Source: Cognatishimia sp. 1_MG-2023
GTDB taxonomy: Bacteria > Pseudomonadota > Alphaproteobacteria > Rhodobacterales > Rhodobacteraceae
Reading direction: 5' to 3'
Length of the DNA: 64,000 nucleotides
Assembly: GCF_030548175.1 (NCBI RefSeq)
Contig: NZ_JAUORX010000005.1
Span: 1 to 64,000, forward strand
Below the pieces are notes generated by a model that was not told the origin of the DNA, ran no database searches, and worked only from the letters and a program-made list of their open reading frames with translations. Within the stretch, counting starts at the first letter, position 1. Each line of letters starts with the position of its first letter. Positions 44,566 through 51,423 of the stretch are shown here, piece after piece. The translations under genes and the position numbers were made by a program.

Positions 44566-44596
44566 TTGACTCATATTGATATTATGAACCTATAAT
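44566..44596 (+). promoter_or_regulatory. Promoter with operator-like palindrome
   Basis: TTGACT (44566-44571) and perfect TATAAT (44591-44596), spaced 19 nt, a little long. The palindrome TCATA-N7-TATGA (44571-44587) fills the spacer, where a repressor would block RNA polymerase or an activator would twist the DNA. A sugar-responsive regulator is a natural guess; none is encoded nearby. Confidence 0.6.
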
Positions 44597-44625
44597 CCCC
44601 CCTAACCCCTAATGCGCAAAAAGGA

Positions 44626-44697
44626 GCACCGGCCTGTCAAAACAGGACACCACAGCAGCGCAGCGCTGATCATAACGACGCGTAGGGGCGTCGGTGC
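44626..44697 (+). promoter_or_regulatory. Predicted folded leader RNA (possible riboswitch-like element)
   Basis: A basal stem GCACC(G) / (C)GGTGC (44626-44631 with 44692-44697) encloses three hairpins: CCTGT/ACAGG (44633-44646), CAGCG/CGCTG (44656-44668) and GACGC/GCGTC (44677-44692). The last shares one base with the basal stem. It ends 13 nt before the GGGAGGAG site of the next gene. It matches no class I know. Confidence 0.42.
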
Positions 44698-44721
44698 AAT
44701 AATTCAACTGGGAGGAGAATT

Positions 44722-46002
44722 ATGAAAAACTTTTTGAAGGCCGGTTTCTCGGCCGCCATTGCCATGCCTATTTTACTGTCCACAGTGGCCACGCCAGCTA
44801 TTGCACAGGAATCGAATAACACCATTCGTGTCATGCATATGCACGCAGATCCGCACAACCGTGATCCACGGCTTGCAATGTTTGAAACCTGTGGCGAAAA
44901 GTTCGGGTATGAGATCGAAGAGATCTTTATCCCTTATGCGCAGTACGAAGTTCTTTTGCCCGTTCAACTGGCCAGCAACAACCCACCTGAAATCTACGGC
45001 ACTTGGCCGGGCGGACGTGTACAGTTCCAAGCTGAGAACGGTAAAATTGTCAATCTCGGCGAAAATTGGGATGCTGTGAAAGACGAGATCTGGCCGGGCG
45101 TTCAATCCGTTGCAACCGAACCAGATGGCAATGTCTATTCCGTACCTTATTCCATGCTGCCAACAACCTTCTGGTACAATCGCACTGTGTTCCAAGAACA
45201 TGGCATTGAGGTACCAGAAACGTGGGATGCGCTTTTGGCTGCGGCTGAAAAACTGGATGCAGCCGGTGTCACCCCATTTGCATTAGGAGCACAGGGCGGC
45301 TGGGAACCTCTCTTCTGGTTTGACTACTTCGTGCTGCGCACAGCCGGATCTGATTTCCGCAAGCGCCTGATGGTTGGCGACGAGAGCTACCTTGATCCGA
45401 AAGTGATCCACGCGATGGAGCTGTGGTCTGTTTTGGTGAAACGCGGCTATTTCAACGATAACATCTCCAGCGCAGGCTGGCGTGAAATGGGCAAAAAGAT
45501 CATCTCTGGCGACGCAGCGATGGAATTGATGGGGCCATGGACTGCGGGTCTGTTTAAAGACGCCGGTCAGGTTGCCACCGTGGACTACGGCATTTTCCCA
45601 TTCCCTGTGATTGACGAAAACATCCCGTCTGCCACAGAAGGGGCCGTTGAAAGCTATGCGCTTAGTGGCGGTGGGCAGAACGTTGAAGGCGCGATGAAGG
45701 TTTTGACCTGCATCACGGATGTTAAGGTTCAGACCCAGTTTGCGGCTGATCTTCAAGAGCTTGCAGCGAACCGTCACGTGTCAAAAGACGTCTATGAAAC
45801 GCCGGAAGCCAAGGCATTCATTCAGACCTACTATGACATGCTCGATGATCCATTCCATCAAAACTTGGAACTGGCCGCACACCCAGGTGTGACCGAAGTT
45901 GCCAAACGTGAGTTCCCGCGCTTCCTCGCATTCCCAGATCAGTTCATGGATGTTCTGAAGGTTCTGGAAGAGCGTCGGTTGGATCTACACGGCGACAACT
46001 GA
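44722..46002 (+). CDS. ABC transporter sugar-binding protein (orphan)
   Basis: A 426-residue family 1 extracellular solute-binding protein with a signal peptide of ~29 residues (up to TVATPAIAQE). Markers are EEIFIPYAQYEVLLPVQLAS, SVPYSMLPTTFWYNRTVF and WDALLAAAEKLDAAGVTPFA, as in carbohydrate ABC systems. GGGAGGAG precedes the ATG. No permease or ATPase gene lies next to it, so it either serves a transporter encoded elsewhere or is a stand-alone receptor. It sits between the intact DUF3179 gene and its decayed copy. Confidence 0.9.
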   Translation: MKNFLKAGFSAAIAMPILLSTVATPAIAQESNNTIRVMHMHADPHNRDPRLAMFETCGEKFGYEIEEIFIPYAQYEVLLPVQLASNNPPEIYGTWPGGRVQFQAENGKIVNLGENWDAVKDEIWPGVQSVATEPDGNVYSVPYSMLPTTFWYNRTVFQEHGIEVPETWDALLAAAEKLDAAGVTPFALGAQGGWEPLFWFDYFVLRTAGSDFRKRLMVGDESYLDPKVIHAMELWSVLVKRGYFNDNISSAGWREMGKKIISGDAAMELMGPWTAGLFKDAGQVATVDYGIFPFPVIDENIPSATEGAVESYALSGGGQNVEGAMKVLTCITDVKVQTQFAADLQELAANRHVSKDVYETPEAKAFIQTYYDMLDDPFHQNLELAAHPGVTEVAKREFPRFLAFPDQFMDVLKVLEERRLDLHGDN

Positions 46003-46023
46003 TCCAGGTTGGATTTGACTAAG

Positions 46024-46054
46024 AAAGAGCGCGTCTGGTTCAGGCGCGCTCTTT
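46024..46054 (+). terminator. Terminator of the sugar-binding protein gene
   Basis: Perfect 10-bp stem AAAGAGCGCG / CGCGCTCTTT, 22 nt after the stop. A short loop and TTT at the end. Confidence 0.88.
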
Positions 46055-46095
46055 GTGTTGCAGACGTTAGACAGCACTTTGATTGCGCGTGAACC

Positions 46096-46222
46096 CGTCT
46101 TTACTTTGAAGTCGACGGCGACACACCACCACAAGGCATTTCGCCCTGCTTGCGGCGTCATAGTCGCCTTCGCCTATCACGTGTTCTGGCCAGACGGGGA
46201 GCGGATGCTGGGAGGCGGATGA
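46096..46222 (+). pseudogene. Remnant of a second DUF3179 gene (3' part)
   Basis: Two pieces of the DUF3179 C-terminus in different frames. Bases 46096-46150 translate as RLYFEVDGDTPPQGISP, matching FLYNGENPPHGISP of the intact protein. Bases 46154-46222 translate as VIVAFAYHVFWPDGERMLGGG plus stop, matching VMFAFAYHAFWPDGEWMLGNR. Over the last 69 bases I count 56 identities with 44263-44331. The ~190 bases between the two pieces are deleted. A terminator-like hairpin follows in the same relative place as in the intact gene. Confidence 0.85.
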
Positions 46223-46227
46223 AACGG

Positions 46228-46255
46228 AAAACGCCACCTGATGGGGTGGCGTTTT
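46228..46255 (+). terminator. Terminator left behind by the DUF3179 remnant
   Basis: Stem ACGCCACC / GGTGGCGT with flanking AAA and TTTT. It could now also end transcripts from the minus-strand unit (kwaB-like gene ends at 46290). Confidence 0.85.
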
Positions 46256-46289
46256 TGCTGTTGGTATCAAGGCGGATATATTTGAAACG

Positions 46290-47159
46290 TTAGTTAATTG
46301 AACGTTTGGAGTTTGTGACGAAAGTATCGGCGGAAAAGATGCCTTTATAGACGCTTTCTTCCAGAAAACTTAGTACGACCTTGAGGTCTCGTTTCTCAGT
46401 TGGGAGTACGATCCGCCCTTCTACCTCATTTATATTTAAGCCAACCGATGCTGCTCGCGAAATAATGTCGGAAGCGTTATGGTTTTGTAAAACTCTGGAT
46501 TTTTTGATGCCGCGTATAAGTTTTCGGCAACGCTCGTCCATATGACTGTCGAATAAGGCTTTGTTTTCAATTGAAAATGCAGAGTTTTTCGCAAATTCGT
46601 CAATTTCATGCGCCGTTGCCGCTTCAAAGTGCTCCTGTACCGTTAAAAAGCTTCTTAGAACCGGAAAACTCTCAAACATTACCGTTTCTGATTTGATAAC
46701 AGCGCTCAGTTTTTCTCCTAACGAAAAACCATGTTCATTAAGTTTACCAAATATATTGGCGTTAAATGTTAAAGTTAAACTCTTTCGCTGCAAATACTGG
46801 GATGTTTGAAATTTTTGGACAAGAATGTGATCTTCGAATAGGCGAGAATGCATAAAAAGCGCTTTAATTCCTGCAGATGCATAATCTAGAATATCTACTA
46901 GAGGGTATGCACCCGCACCATTCACTCTAGTTTCGTTTATTTGCCCAAGAAGAGCTGGATCTCGAATACTTAGAAGTTCGTTTCCATCTGGTTTCCAGTC
47001 GCCATTAAATTCGATAGGTTCGTCTTTTCCATCAAAAAACTGACGCTCTTGAGCCTCAAACATCTGTTCAACTTCGTCCTGAACTCCTCTTTCCAACGGT
47101 ACGCGCCGTACTACATTTTTGTTTTTCTCGCGACAAAGTGCGAAAAGGGTTCTACACAT
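46290..47159 (-). CDS. KwaB-like protein (DUF4868-type), candidate Kiwa defence component
   Basis: A 289-residue soluble protein. The centre and C-terminus (LVDILDYASAGIKALFMHSR; FNANIFGKLNEHGFSLGEKL; the end FVTNSKRSIN) recall the DUF4868 family of KwaB, the DNA-binding part of the Kiwa antiphage system; the closing TNSKR stretch resembles the KwaB C-terminus as I remember it. It starts 2 nt after the stop of a four-helix membrane protein gene, in the order kwaA-kwaB. CGGAG precedes the ATG. Base composition is poorer in G+C than the surroundings. The call is from memory; an HMM search would settle it. Confidence 0.62.
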   Translation of the reverse strand: MCRTLFALCREKNKNVVRRVPLERGVQDEVEQMFEAQERQFFDGKDEPIEFNGDWKPDGNELLSIRDPALLGQINETRVNGAGAYPLVDILDYASAGIKALFMHSRLFEDHILVQKFQTSQYLQRKSLTLTFNANIFGKLNEHGFSLGEKLSAVIKSETVMFESFPVLRSFLTVQEHFEAATAHEIDEFAKNSAFSIENKALFDSHMDERCRKLIRGIKKSRVLQNHNASDIISRAASVGLNINEVEGRIVLPTEKRDLKVVLSFLEESVYKGIFSADTFVTNSKRSIN

Positions 47160-47161
47160 AT

Positions 47162-47683
47162 CTACTCCGTTTCGAATATTACATAGGTTCCAAGTTCAAT
47201 TCCACGAATGGTGATGTTCCCTTGGCGGATTGTTCGTTTTGTAATGAGAATGCTGGTCACATTTTGCGGTGTTCCAACCCGGTAGAAATGCCATTTGAAA
47301 GCACCTAGCAGGGGGTTGAAAAAATAGCTGTGGCTGGTCACAGCGATAAACGCGAAAATAATAATTGTTGGGATCCACATGACCCAATTTAATGTTTCAA
47401 AGTCTGCTGTGAAAAGTGGCATTAAGTAGAGCAACATAATTGCCATGTTTTCTCGGTCAGCAGGTTCAACAGTTGTAATGATGTGCTTTTCGGCAGCAGG
47501 AGCTCTTGTTGAACGGGTTGATTGCAAGATGGCTAAGCAAATAAAAACCAGTGCAGTTGAGCCACCTGCCAGCCAGAAGAATGTTGCCCAAGCATTGTTG
47601 AAAAGAGCAACAAAGGAATATGTAAATCCTACCGGCGCTATCGCAGTTGCCGTTAGTGCGAGGCGGGCGAAACTGTTAAACAT
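47162..47683 (-). CDS. KwaA-like membrane protein, candidate Kiwa defence component
   Basis: A 173-residue protein with four predicted transmembrane helices (about 8-28, 31-53, 78-93 and 98-125: LALTATAIAPVGFTYSFVAL; FFWLAGGSTALVFICLAIL; ENMAIMLLYLMPLFTA; WIPTIIIFAFIAVTSHSYFF). A cytoplasmic C-terminus of ~45 residues follows (FNPLLGAFKWHFYRVGTPQ, then SILITKRTIRQG). Topology, size and the FYRV/ILITKR end fit KwaA, the membrane sensor of Kiwa. AT-rich; weak ribosome-binding site (GGAAAA). Confidence 0.6.
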   Translation of the reverse strand: MFNSFARLALTATAIAPVGFTYSFVALFNNAWATFFWLAGGSTALVFICLAILQSTRSTRAPAAEKHIITTVEPADRENMAIMLLYLMPLFTADFETLNWVMWIPTIIIFAFIAVTSHSYFFNPLLGAFKWHFYRVGTPQNVTSILITKRTIRQGNITIRGIELGTYVIFETE

Positions 47684-48054
47684 TATGTTTTCCGTTTTGG
47701 AGCAACGAGTAAATTCGTATTAGATGCCCATCATGCAAATAGCGTTACTTTGTTTGAAGTTTTTGTATGTCTAAGTTCTAATCACACTTTTATGGAGCTA
47801 TTTTTTGTTCGGCGCAACTATTGCGATTGTTCGTTGCGTTGTCGAGAAAATCGCTTCAAATTAGTTTGGCTTGGTGGTGTAGCTAAAATACTGAACGAAA
47901 CCGATGCATCATAACACAGCCCCCCCGAATCGTACGTTTCAGCCCTCCAAACGTACGAATTTCCACATTTACGAAATCAAATCCCACAGTGCGGCAGGGT
48001 AGGGAACGGCTAACCCGTGGTTAATATCCACAGCGTACGGTGGGGTCACAAATG
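47684..48054. other. Non-coding region upstream of the kwaA-like gene
   Basis: About 370 nt, AT-rich up to 47920, without a credible gene. It should contain the promoter of the kwaA-kwaB-like unit (minus strand), though no clear -35/-10 is visible. It also contains repeat copy 2 (47926-47977). Beyond that, an inverted repeat GTGG-TTAATAT-CCAC lies at about 48020-48034. Confidence 0.55.
47926..47977 (-). repeat. Palindromic intergenic repeat, copy 2 (inverted)
   Basis: The reverse complement matches copy 1 along its whole length except the ~9 loop bases: the flank TTTCGTAAATGTGG is identical and the stem CGTACGTTT / AAACGTACG conserved. It lies between the Kiwa-like unit and the bactofilin gene. 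Confidence 0.9.
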
Positions 48055-48081
48055 AAAAAGGCACCGCGATGCGGTGCCTTT
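48055..48081 (-). terminator. Terminator of the M23-bactofilin unit
   Basis: Perfect 11-bp stem AAAGGCACCGC / GCGGTGCCTTT with loop GAT. On the minus strand it is followed by TTTTT; 23 nt after the bactofilin stop. Confidence 0.92.
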
Positions 48082-48103
48082 CAAAATTGGGTCTGGAACA
48101 GGC

Positions 48104-48589
48104 TTAGCCTTGTTCAACAGGGGTCTTTGATTTGCCGGACAGCGGGTCGTCTTGGCGCTGTACAGAACCTTCAAAATGCGCACCGCTTTCGATCGCGATG
48201 GTCTTGTGGATGATGTCACCTTCGACACGTGCAGTCGATGTCAGGCGGACTTTCAAACCACGGACACGGCCAACGATACGGCCGTTGATCACAACGTCAT
48301 CGGCCATCACTTCGCCTTTGATTGTTGCGGTTTCTCCGATAGTTAGCAGGTGCGCACGGATGTCGCCTTCGACAGTGCCTTCAACCTGAATGTCACCAGT
48401 TGTCTTCATGTTGCCCTGAACGTGCAAGTCTGCGGACAAGATGGATGCCGGTGGTTTCGCCTTAGGGGCGGTGGATTTCATATCTGCTCCTTTAGGGGCT
48501 GCCGGAATAGGGGCAGCTTGTGGAGCAGCCGGTTTTTCTGTGGCTTCGGCCTTGGCGCCGGGCTCGTTGATTTTGCTTTTAGAAAACAT
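48104..48589 (-). CDS. Bactofilin
   Basis: A 161-residue bactofilin (DUF583), a beta-helical cytoskeletal filament protein. The N-terminal Ala/Pro-rich tail (~50 residues) is disordered. The core has repeating strands (SADLHVQGNMKTTGDIQVEG; GRIVGRVRGLKVRLTSTARV; IIHKTIAIESGAHFEGSV). Its start overlaps the end of the M23 peptidase gene by 11 nt. Bactofilins commonly localise such peptidases for cell shape or stalk growth. Confidence 0.95.
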   Translation of the reverse strand: MFSKSKINEPGAKAEATEKPAAPQAAPIPAAPKGADMKSTAPKAKPPASILSADLHVQGNMKTTGDIQVEGTVEGDIRAHLLTIGETATIKGEVMADDVVINGRIVGRVRGLKVRLTSTARVEGDIIHKTIAIESGAHFEGSVQRQDDPLSGKSKTPVEQG

Positions 48590-49889
48590 CTCGTGCAGCC
48601 TTAATAAAAGTCATCGGGTTGACGGCCTTACCATTAACACGCACCTCATAATGCAGATGCGTCCCAGTAGACCGCCCAGAATTGCCCATATCACCAATAT
48701 GTTCCCCACGCGAGACCCTTTGACCGACATTTACGCGGATTTTCGCCAAATGGGCATAGCGCGTCTCGATTCCATTCGCATGTTGGATCTTGATCAGCCG
48801 TCCATAACCAGACGACCAACCGGCATGGGTGATCTTTCCGTCGGCCGTAGAATAGATGTTTGTGCCATGTGGCCCCGCAAAGTCGGCACCCTTGTGCATC
48901 CGCCCCCACCGCATGCCAAAGCCACTTGTGTAGCGGACAGAAGTTTTCACCGGGTTAGCGAAGGGTACGGTCTGTGCAGCAATGCGGTACATGTTCAAAC
49001 GATCTAGATCGTTCAGCAATTTATTCGCCCGCAAAGCATCCGCCGAAAGTGCCCCGCCAGAGGTAGAGATTGAAAGAGGCGTTAATGGACCGCCCTGACC
49101 GCTGTAGCCGCGACGTACTTCATCAAGTAAAGACTTGGTCGACAGGCCAGCTTGCGAGAACATCTTTTCTAAGGGTTCAACAGAAACGGTCATCGCGTCT
49201 TCGAGTTGACGGAAGATTTGGTCGTTCTTTTCCTCAAGCAGTTTCAGCTCAAGTTCCATGTCTTCGGCATGCTGGACAGCCTGCTGTGCTTGCTCAAAGA
49301 CGTGGTCGCGCTCTTTTGCGGTTTCGGACAGCGCAATAACAAGGCTTTCAACGCCATCAGTGTTGATGTCGCCCGCAATCGCAACTGTTGCTTCGCCAGA
49401 ACCAGAGGCTTGGGCGTTTGCCAAGTTGGTTCGCGCTTCTTCGCGCTGCTTCATCGTGCGGCGGAGGGTGGTTTGGATCACGTCGATCCCAGTTTCCAGC
49501 TCACGGCGGCGGGTTTCAGAGGCCAGCAGTTGCGACTGCATCAACGAAATCTGATCGAGCGCTGCGTTAAACCGGCTTTGTGCCGCCAATGCTTCAGAAG
49601 ATCGCGCATCGCGTTCGTTGGAAATTTCGTTCAAACGTAACTGATACGTTTCCTGATCGCGCTTTGCTTGTTCACGGAAATTACCCGAGCCAATGCTATC
49701 CATAACTAAGACAGCAGTCGCGATAATGGACCAAGCGACGAGGAAACCGAATCCGGCAAATGCGACAATCTGAGTGCCTGGACGCAGGCGAATAAATCGC
49801 GTGTCCGTGTCAGACCGAAGAAAGAGTCTGCGTTCCGGAAAATGTCTTTCCAAGATCGCATGAATTTTGATCACCAGACGTGTTCTCAC
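48579..49889 (-). CDS. M23 family metallopeptidase (LytM domain) with coiled coil
   Basis: A 436-residue membrane-anchored protein. A transmembrane helix (IVAFAGFGFLVAWSIIATAVLVM region, about 40-62) is followed by a long coiled coil (70-300) and a C-terminal peptidase with HKGADFAGPHG (HxxxD zinc motif) and THLHYEVRVNG (HxH). It probably cuts peptidoglycan cross-bridges. GTG 49889 after AGGGACGGGCC is the likely start; an ATG 90 nt upstream is in frame but adds non-homologous residues. Operon with bactofilin. Confidence 0.92.
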   Translation of the reverse strand: MRTRLVIKIHAILERHFPERRLFLRSDTDTRFIRLRPGTQIVAFAGFGFLVAWSIIATAVLVMDSIGSGNFREQAKRDQETYQLRLNEISNERDARSSEALAAQSRFNAALDQISLMQSQLLASETRRRELETGIDVIQTTLRRTMKQREEARTNLANAQASGSGEATVAIAGDINTDGVESLVIALSETAKERDHVFEQAQQAVQHAEDMELELKLLEEKNDQIFRQLEDAMTVSVEPLEKMFSQAGLSTKSLLDEVRRGYSGQGGPLTPLSISTSGGALSADALRANKLLNDLDRLNMYRIAAQTVPFANPVKTSVRYTSGFGMRWGRMHKGADFAGPHGTNIYSTADGKITHAGWSSGYGRLIKIQHANGIETRYAHLAKIRVNVGQRVSRGEHIGDMGNSGRSTGTHLHYEVRVNGKAVNPMTFIKAARDVF

Positions 49890-50032
49890 GGCCCGTCCCT
49901 TATTATTCCCAATCGGCGCGCCGCAAATTGTCCCCTTCGACGCCGGAATTTCCTTAACCAGCGCTCGGCTTTTGGGCAAGGAATTTCCAGAGATATGGAG
50001 GGAAGTGGCAGTTTTCGCACCGAAATCGGCGT

Positions 50033-50875
50033 TTATTTGCCGTCGCTTACACGTTTTGCGGGTATTTCATCTGCGAGTGGCCAGTAGAAGTCTGGCGGTA
50101 ACCCAGCCTCTGCGCGCTTCTCTTCGTTGAACGGAGGCTTCGTTCCGCCGCGGAAGTATTTTCGAACGAGTTCGTGGAATACTTCTTTGGGATCAAGGTT
50201 GTGACGGCCGCAAAGAAAGTGAAACCACTTAGAGCCATAGGCAACATGTCCGACTTCTTCGGCATAGATGATTTCAAGCGCTTCTACGACTTTATCTAGT
50301 TTTGCACGCTTGAATACGTCGATCATCCCCGGCGTGACATCAAGCCCACGCGCCTCAAGAACCATTGGTACAACGGCTAATCGGCCCATGAAATCTTCGG
50401 CTGTATCCTCGGCCGCGCGCCACATGCCCGCGTGGGCGGGAAGGGCACCGTAAAAGCTGCCAAGGTCTTCGAGGCAATCACTTACCAAATTGAAATGTTT
50501 GCTTTCTTCGTCTGCGGCTTTGACCCAATCGTCGAAATACCCAATAGGCATTTCAACTTCTGCAAACCGCGCAATGATGTCCCAGTGCAGGTCCACAGCG
50601 TTGAGTTCGATGTGCGCCACTGCATGAAGCAAAGCGATTTGCCCGTGGATACTTCCGGGGCGTCGTCGGGGCACATCACGCGGCGAAAGCAGTTCAGGCT
50701 TTTCGGGGCGCGCCGGTTGCATCGGTGGCTTGGCTGAACCGATAGAGATCGCATCACCTGCCTCGCGTGCCGCAAACCAAGCTTTGGCATAGTCGCGCGA
50801 CAGTGCTGTTTTTTCACGGCCATCGGCCGTCGTTAGAACATCGACAGCCATTTGGGACAGGGATTTCATCGTCAT
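50033..50875 (-). CDS. DUF455 ferritin-like protein
   Basis: A 280-residue helical protein. The di-iron ligands of the ferritin-like fold are probably in LHAVAHIELNAVDLHWDIIA (ExxH), AADEESKHFNLV (EExxH) and IYAEEVGHVAYG (EExxH). The function of DUF455 is unsettled; an oxidase or hydroxylase role is suggested by the fold. It begins inside the last codons of the peroxiredoxin gene (ATGA overlap), so the two are co-translated, which hints at a link to oxidative stress. Confidence 0.92.
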   Translation of the reverse strand: MTMKSLSQMAVDVLTTADGREKTALSRDYAKAWFAAREAGDAISIGSAKPPMQPARPEKPELLSPRDVPRRRPGSIHGQIALLHAVAHIELNAVDLHWDIIARFAEVEMPIGYFDDWVKAADEESKHFNLVSDCLEDLGSFYGALPAHAGMWRAAEDTAEDFMGRLAVVPMVLEARGLDVTPGMIDVFKRAKLDKVVEALEIIYAEEVGHVAYGSKWFHFLCGRHNLDPKEVFHELVRKYFRGGTKPPFNEEKRAEAGLPPDFYWPLADEIPAKRVSDGK

Positions 50876-51333
50876 AGGTTTTGGGCCGCCGCAAGTACAT
50901 CTTCGACATGCCCGGGTACTTTGACCTTGCGCCAGATTTTGGAAACTTTGCCTTCGCTGTCGATCAGTACTGTCGTGCGCTCAATCCCCATAAAGGTCTT
51001 GCCGTACATCTTCTTTTCTTTCCAAACGCCGTATTGTTCGCAAACGTCGGATTCTTCATCTGATAGTAGGGGGACTGTTAGTTCGTGCTTGCCGCGGAAT
51101 TTGCCGTGGCTTGCAAGGCTGTCTTTTGAAATGCCAAAGACTTTCACACCTGCGGCATCGAAGGCGTCTGATGCTGCGCTGAAATCAATGGCTTCGACGG
51201 TGCAGCCTTTGGTATTGTCGCGCGGGTAGAAAAACAGCACAACTGCACTAGGCTTAAGATCACTCAATGTGATTGGTGCCCCATCTGTTTCTGGCAAAGT
51301 GAACGCGGGCGCGTTATCGCCTATCTCTAGCAT
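50872..51333 (-). CDS. Thiol peroxidase, Bcp-type peroxiredoxin
   Basis: A 153-residue bacterioferritin-comigratory-protein-type peroxiredoxin. Peroxidatic Cys44 stands in RDNTKGCTVEA (the family more often has TPGCT), and a second Cys in SDVCEQYGVW may resolve it. FFYPRDN and GIERTTVLID are diagnostic. It reduces peroxides using thioredoxin. Divergent from the AsmA-like gene, with 90 nt between starts. Confidence 0.95.
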   Translation of the reverse strand: MLEIGDNAPAFTLPETDGAPITLSDLKPSAVVLFFYPRDNTKGCTVEAIDFSAASDAFDAAGVKVFGISKDSLASHGKFRGKHELTVPLLSDEESDVCEQYGVWKEKKMYGKTFMGIERTTVLIDSEGKVSKIWRKVKVPGHVEDVLAAAQNL

Positions 51334-51423
51334 GACATCTCCTTGGGGTTTTTCTTTAATGGCTATATGTTACGCCGGACAACGCAACAAGACTCCAAGG
51401 TAGCAGGATTTACTGCGTTCCAT

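Larger units (their letters stand above)
44380..44721 (+). other. Non-coding region before the sugar-binding protein gene
   Basis: About 340 nt without a gene, AT-rich up to 44600. It holds a promoter with a palindrome in its spacer (44566-44596) and then a ~100-nt leader that can fold into three hairpins closed by a basal stem. Confidence 0.7.

Noticed and set aside
44566-44587. Fnr/CRP-type half sites in the sugar-binding protein promoter
   Set aside because: The palindrome TCATA-N7-TATGA does not match TTGAT-N4-ATCAA or TGTGA-N6-TCACA.
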